Shown here: positions 58,876 to 64,000 of the stretch, piece by piece
How the letters are laid out: each line of letters starts with the position of its first letter
Position numbering within the stretch: the first letter of the stretch is position 1
DNA from: Pycnopodia helianthoides
Taxonomy: Eukaryota > Echinodermata > Asteroidea > Forcipulatida > Asteriidae
Direction: 5' to 3'
Assembly (NCBI GenBank): GCA_032158295.1
Contig: CM063252.1
Span: 19,612,036 to 19,676,035 of the forward strand
Length of the DNA: 64,000 nt
The notes under the pieces: generated by a model
Databases searched by the model: none
What the model was told of the DNA's origin: nothing
Seen by the model: only the letters and a program-made list of their open reading frames with translations
Translations under genes and position numbers: made by a program

Positions 58876-61800
58876 CATGTCCTTGAAAACATTTAAGACA
58901 TCCCTTGTATTAATGATTAATGTACATGTAGTTGATGTCAGATGAGCAGCTTTCTGAAAGACAAAAACAAAAGATTGGCATAAATAATAAATCATGAAAA
59001 TAATGATCAAAAAATGTTTGCCCCGACTGCAGTCTGATCTTTCTTAAAAGAAATATCGACCAAAATGTAAAATGCTTATGAATAAACAATAGACTGGGCT
59101 GGTATTTTTGTTGACCCAACTGTTCATAGTGATATTAAGACATTGACAGTAGGCTTGAAACTCCTTTGTGATCTTTCATAATTTAAGTATTATGCAAATT
59201 GTTCATTGTGTAAAACAAAAGCCATGCAGACTCGAATGGTATTTTTTAATGCCCTAAATAATTTTGTATTGACCTAAATAAATCCTTGTGGAGATCTATC
59301 TGTTCAATGCTACTTTAAAGAACATGCTCAGGAAGATGTGTTCAGAGCACCCTAAAGATTGAGAGATTTTAAATTTTGACAATTTATCTATTATTACTAT
59401 TTGGGGGGGGGCAGACATAATTTGGGAGGCTATTCAATGTATCGAACCATTCATTTTGGGGACATGAAGGGGGGCACAAGGCTCCAGCCCTCCTCCCACC
59501 CCACCTCCGTTATGCCTCTGATTAATATTATTATTATCATCTTACAATGTTTGCTGAAATTCGTATAAAACATCTTGTGACATTTTCTTTGAAAAAAACT
59601 CCATTTCAAGATTGGCATTTACAAAGAGTATGTCACTCTTAGTCGACAATTCAGTCAACATTTGAATTAATATTTAATGAAGAGAAATGTACAACTTAAT
59701 GGCAGGCTGACCCTCCTTTCTCCCAATAATACCCAATCTAACCTGCTTTTACTTTTTGTGTTAATGAAACCCCAATTACTCCACAGAGACAATTAAGACC
59801 TTTAAGACCTTTTAATAGTTTCTTTTGTTGACATCTTAATATTTTTTCCAATGAAAAGCATTTCCAAAGTTTTTACCTCTTGCCAAAGAGACTGCTCTCC
59901 ATCTCTGGATCATTGGTTGTTTATTTCTGACAAGAAGAAACCTGGACAAATAAAAACAAAAATAAAAATTCACGAAACATAACACATGCAAAGAATATTT
60001 TTGATGAAGAAAACAAATAAAAATATTTTTCTTCCATGTGGACAATTTACAGAAGACAAGTCCTCAACATAGTCTTTCGATGGTAAATGTTCAGAGAAAA
60101 TTTGGGCAAAAAATAAAAGATTTAGAACTTTTGCTTAGATAATCAAAAACATTTTTAAGTGTGCTAATCTGTGTGAGGCTCAAATTTCTTTGCCCGTTCT
60201 GGAATTCAAATTCTTAGAAAATATCTCTAAAACCTAAAGGTTTTGTTTTGTGACTTTAACACAACCAAAGAAAATCATTGTCCTCAATGACGTATCAATT
60301 TAGATCTTACCTCTTGTAATCAGAAGCAGGGCTGATATCTCTTTGTGTGAGGATGGGTCAACATTTCAAACAAGATGTTTCCTGAAATTCAACACAACAC
60401 AATCACCAGTTTATGAGGATGCTGTAAGAACAAAAAGCCGAGATTGTGATAAAAGAAGTCTGCATCAAGTCAGTAAAATGCATAGTTTTGCAGGGCTGTA
60501 GTCACAACTTTGAGAGGGCAAGGCAATTTTCATTTTTCAAAGGGGATTTTTATTAGAAAATTGTACAGTCTATGGGAAACTCTTGTAGGGCCACAAAGGC
60601 CAAGACCAGGACCTCCGATCAAGGCCTGATCCTAACACAAGGCCCACCCCTCAATGTATTATAATGATCCTAAACAATGCTAAAAACAATTCTTCAAAAA
60701 ACACCAATGGAAGAGCTCAGGAAAATTGTCAAACAAAAAACCTTTTTACCATATCTGTTAAAAAAATTCTTACTTCATTGTACAGAATGGAGCAAAGATT
60801 CCGTTGAGATCATTGAGGATGAGTGTCACAAGGCTGGACAATCTCCTTGATATCCAGGATGGAGAGGTACACAAAGCTCAATGTGAATCTGCCAAACACC
60901 TGTAGATCATCTCACCCTGCAACCACAACAAGTAAACATTACAAATTGAGGGCATTTTACATAAGTGGAAGCCAGTAATTTATCTACTAAATCAAAGACA
61001 TGTAAATCAAAAGAAAACTAAAATCTATATAAACAATATAGCAAGTGTTTATTTAGCACAACAGTTTCTTCTTTTTCCTCTCAGATTTCAAGCAAAGTTG
61101 GCCTTTGCTAAACTTTTCCAGGGTAGAGTAATTTCATTATAAATTTCCAAAACCTCGCTCCCTTCAGCAACATGCAACATTTGAGGTGATCATGCAAAAA
61201 CATTCACAAATTGCTTGGAGTTATTGCTTGGACCCCTCCTAGTTCTATCAGAATTCTTCAGGTAACTCTACACCTAAACATTTGAACTCTACCTTTTCAA
61301 ATGTATAATCTAGGCCCTGTCTCATGTTAAATGAATTGGTTGTGGAGTTGATACTCAATCAAAAATCCTGTACTGAAGAATTTACCCCTGGAATAATACC
61401 TGTGCATACCAAGTGACTTGATCAATCCATCTGCTGATCCTGTTCCTGTTGCATCTAGTTTTCTTGTCTTTGGTTGAGGGATTCCAAGCACTTCCAGCAC
61501 AAAGAATTTCTGAGGGGGGCACATGCTGTCAAATGAAAAGAGAAATACACCGAGGTTAGTGTAAACTTTATCAAATCAATTTAATTGTGTGTCACTTTAA
61601 GGAGATGACACAAGCTTGGTTTTTGTTAACGAGTCTGTTTATTCTCACACTATTATAAAGAGAAAAATCATAAAGGAGAGGAACACTTGTGGTTATTGGA
61701 TGAGAAGATTCATTCTAGACCTATATAGTTTAAAATAAACATATCTTGGGATGATGGTATAACATCAGCTTTCTGAGAGCTAATTCCTTAAAATCTGTTA

Positions 61801-63291
61801 TTAGAAAAAGAGTCAAATATGAGTCAGGACCGTCAGGCAAAAGACAGCTTAAGGTAACTCTGTCATTGTGTACAAAGAACATGGGAAGACTTTAGACCTG
61901 TAGGCCCTATGCCAGACCCAGACCAAGAAGACTTCCTCAAACATACAAAGACCCAAAATGTACTTGGAAATAAACTGACCGCTTGCTTTGGAAGTAACAT
62001 TATTTGTTATGGATAAAACCCAGTGCACCAAGGCCTGTGACTTCACAATAAAACCATGAAAATCGATGAATCAAAATTTGGCTGACAAAAGTTCAACCAA
62101 GATCATCTGGTCAGGGTTACATGTAATAGGGGGCTAGGTATAGGTGGCATTTGTGATAAAATGAAGGAAATTTTCCAGATTGAGGTGCCCAAGCAGGATG
62201 CAGCGACACTGATTTCTTTAATTTTCAAAGAGCAATGATGCAAAAAACTGTTTGATTTAACATATGCGTCAGGGGGGTCAATGCAGAAGACAGCACAAGA
62301 AAAAATCCATGCAGGGCTTCACAAATGTCAAGCATTGTGGCAAGAAAGAAGACAAGGTGTGGCTAATGTGAGAGTACAAGTACTCGTTCTGTTGATGAAG
62401 ATATACTTTTTAAAGCAAAGTTTGAGTACAAATAAGTACAAAGTAGGACAATAAAGTACAGAATTTGCCTTGCCTTTTTTGTGAATAGTTAGCGTCAAAG
62501 TTGATAGTTGATTGAGATTAAGACAGTAGGTCCTACAGTACAACTTGTAAAAACTTATGTTGACTTTAACTAGTGGAGTCAGTGTAAATAACGAGGGGGG
62601 GGGTTTCTTTTGTGAATAAATTTGTTGGGTTTTACCGACTCTCTAGATTGAATTTCAAAAAATACAATTCAACTTGAGAAAAGCAGGATTGCTTCGATAA
62701 AGAAACATGACATTGACTGAACATGGTTTGTTAATGCACAACTTAAGCATGACGCTAACAAAGGGAGGGGGGATAAGAAAAATTGTATTTTACAGCATGC
62801 CTAACTTCATTGAACTTGTTACTAAAAACTTTATTTGACTTGACTTGCATTTTATGTTTTATTGTTTAAAAAAAATACATTTCTTTATACCCTCTCTCTT
62901 CTGCTACATTAATACAATAAAATAATGTACTGAAAATCTAGATACACACATCTGAAAGAAAGTCCAAAAAGAATGCAAAGAATGTTTTTCTAATGTTAAT
63001 GTGCTAAGGACGAGAGCCGTCTGTTTTTCATCGCTCGGGTTGACACACGGGTTTTCGACAATACCGCCGACCTGTGCAACAAAACTTGCAAATTTTACTC
63101 CAATTTTACACAATAAATACACACTTCAGCACCTCACCTTGCTAATTTAATGTTTCTAAGAAACTCTGCAGTGAAATTTCTTGATGGACCAGCACAAATA
63201 GAGGAGTAGTTTTCTGCAATTCTTCTAACTATGTTCTCAAATTTTGCTGAATTTCTAGAAACGCATGTGCTCCGGCCATTTAACTTTCCTG
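58876..63291 (-). ncRNA. Candidate spliced minus-strand transcript, head to head with PACRG
   Basis: Exons proposed from splice-site pairs: 63291-63138 (donor AAG|GTGAGG); 61525-61410 (acceptor TTTGACAG, donor TTG|GTATGC, alternative donor at 61400); 60899 or 60916 to 60774 (donor GAA|GTAAGA); 60381-60311 (TTTCAG...GAG|GTAAGA); 59926-59877 (CTTCTTGTCAG...GAG|GTAAAA); 58953-58876 (GTCTTTCAG...ATG|GTAAGA). The first two exons share an open frame across the junction (...FLRNIKLA(S)MCPPQKFF...LEVLGIPQPKTRK), but ATG 63279 is in another frame and exon 60381-60311 closes all frames. So it is either a small-protein gene with a sequence error or variant, or a long non-coding RNA. It is not recognisably parkin. 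Confidence 0.4.
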
Positions 63292-63303
63292 AAAAGACCC
63301 GCT

Positions 63304-63317
63304 GTCAACAGGGTAAC
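63304..63317 (+). promoter_or_regulatory. RFX X-box-like site upstream of PACRG
   Basis: GTCAACAGGGTAAC agrees with the X-box GTNRCC-N2-RGYAAC at every defined position but one. It lies 211 bp before the PACRG ATG, within the usual range for RFX-driven ciliary genes, and between the two divergent start regions. Confidence 0.5.
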
Positions 63318-63527
63318 ACAGAGGGCGGTATGATTTTATTTTATTCTCAAAAACTAAATAAAGAGAGTCAATAGAGGGCGACATAATATTTTTGACAGCT
63401 GCTGTGAGCAGTGGAGTAAAGACGCAGCGCGTCATATAAAAAGCGCGTAATTTTATTCGAAATAAAGGTATCAAAATGAAATTTTACTTTTTAACTACCC
63501 TAATCCCCCGTAACAATTATTCGCAAA

Positions 63528-63716
63528 ATGAGTTCTCCATCGGGAATTTGTTTGATTCCCAAATGGAAGCAGGAGAACGGAGTGACGAGACCGCCACCGG
63601 CGGGTGCCACTCGAGTACGGGAGGCACAACCGAGTGTGTTCAGAAAACTTTATGACAGAGGAGATTTGCCCGTCGTTCTCAAACATGATTCTATGGGAAA
63701 CAAGATCATATGGAAG
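63528..63716 (+). CDS. PACRG: PACRG, first coding exon (gene continues beyond window)
   Basis: ATG 63528 (AAA before it) opens 63 codons to the donor AAG|GTACTG at 63716/63717, phase 0. Residues 21-63 (RPPPAGATRVREAQPSVF, RKLYDRGDLPVV, KHDSMGNKIIWK) line up with the start of the conserved domain of PACRG: P-AGA, FRK-Y-RGD-P, L-HDS-GNKI-WK. PACRG is a structural protein of the inner junction of ciliary doublet microtubules. The match favours PACRG over its paralogue PACRGL, which diverges here. Residues 1-20 are lineage-specific. The rest of the protein lies past the window end; the open frame continuing to 63809 is intron read-through. Confidence 0.85.
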
Positions 63717-64000
63717 GTACTGTACAAACCTGAAAATAGTCGAATTAAAAAGTTTGTCTTCAAAATCGAAACCTTGTCTAAAGGTTTATTTTTAGGGTTC
63801 CCCAATTAATTATCACAACAACTAAACAATAATTTTGCAGTCTCATCTTTCTTCCCATCTCTAAATCCTGGTACATGTATTGTAATTGTATATTTTCAAA
63901 AACATTCTGTACAATAACATTATCACTGTGAAATGTAGCTCATAAATAACACTACTAATCTTATGGTAAATCAGTGACACATCTGGGGTGGGGGTGGGGG
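63717..64000 (+). other. Start of PACRG intron 1
   Basis: From the GTACTG donor to the window edge. AT-rich, ending in a G-rich simple tract. Confidence 0.7.

Noticed and set aside
58876..63291. Parkin (PRKN) as the divergent partner of PACRG
   Set aside because: None of the proposed exons shows a ubiquitin-like or RING motif. The expectation came from vertebrate gene order only.
63528..63809. PACRG as a 93-codon complete protein
   Set aside because: The frame beyond 63716 is intron sequence. Similarity to PACRG is continuous up to the donor and stops there.

Overview
The window is animal nuclear DNA: AT-rich, gene-poor and packed with repeats. Coding exons are interrupted by introns with GT/AG borders, and there is no operon structure. 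Two protein genes are recognisable, a trophoblast-glycoprotein-like (TPBG/5T4/WAIF1) leucine-rich-repeat membrane protein and the first exon of the ciliary gene PACRG. With the DIRS-type retrotransposon, tRNA-derived SINEs, TTAA-flanked MITEs and short palindromic MITEs starting GGGCCCAATTTCAT, this points to a marine deuterostome. I favour an echinoderm such as a sea star. That is an inference from memory of repeat families, not a database match.

Layout. 0-7 kb: SINE fragment, simple repeats, then the TPBG-like gene (+ strand, coding exons 3761-4438 and 6319-6831). 7-22 kb: mostly non-coding, with inverted-repeat MITEs (7264, 9391, 10317, 18878, 20943), a Penelope-like terminal fragment carrying a hammerhead-ribozyme motif (11656-11699, minus) and two adjacent foldback elements (17468-17986). 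22-26 kb: possible 5' exons and a 196-codon unidentified ORF, all tentative. 26-35 kb: LINE reverse-transcriptase remnant (minus), an element nested inside a hAT-like MITE, and several GC-rich MITEs. 35.6-43.6 kb: a decayed DIRS-type tyrosine-recombinase retrotransposon on the minus strand. It has gag, RT, RNase H and recombinase remnants in order, lies between inverted terminal repeats that each carry a TATA box, and is broken up by later insertions. 46-58 kb: a block of unrelated tandem arrays (about 480 bp x 3.5; 105 bp x about 35; about 141 bp tRNA-like units; 80 bp x about 9). 58.8-63.3 kb: a chain of well-formed splice sites on the minus strand, read as a spliced transcript that may be non-coding. 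63.5 kb: PACRG starts on the plus strand, head to head with that transcript. The gap of about 240 bp holds an RFX X-box-like site.

The items most worth checking are the tandem array of tRNA-like units, the DIRS element with inverted promoter-bearing ends, the hammerhead motif, and the shared promoter of PACRG and an unidentified partner. In vertebrates that partner is parkin; I do not see parkin here. All calls come from reading the sequence. No alignment, folding or expression data were available.
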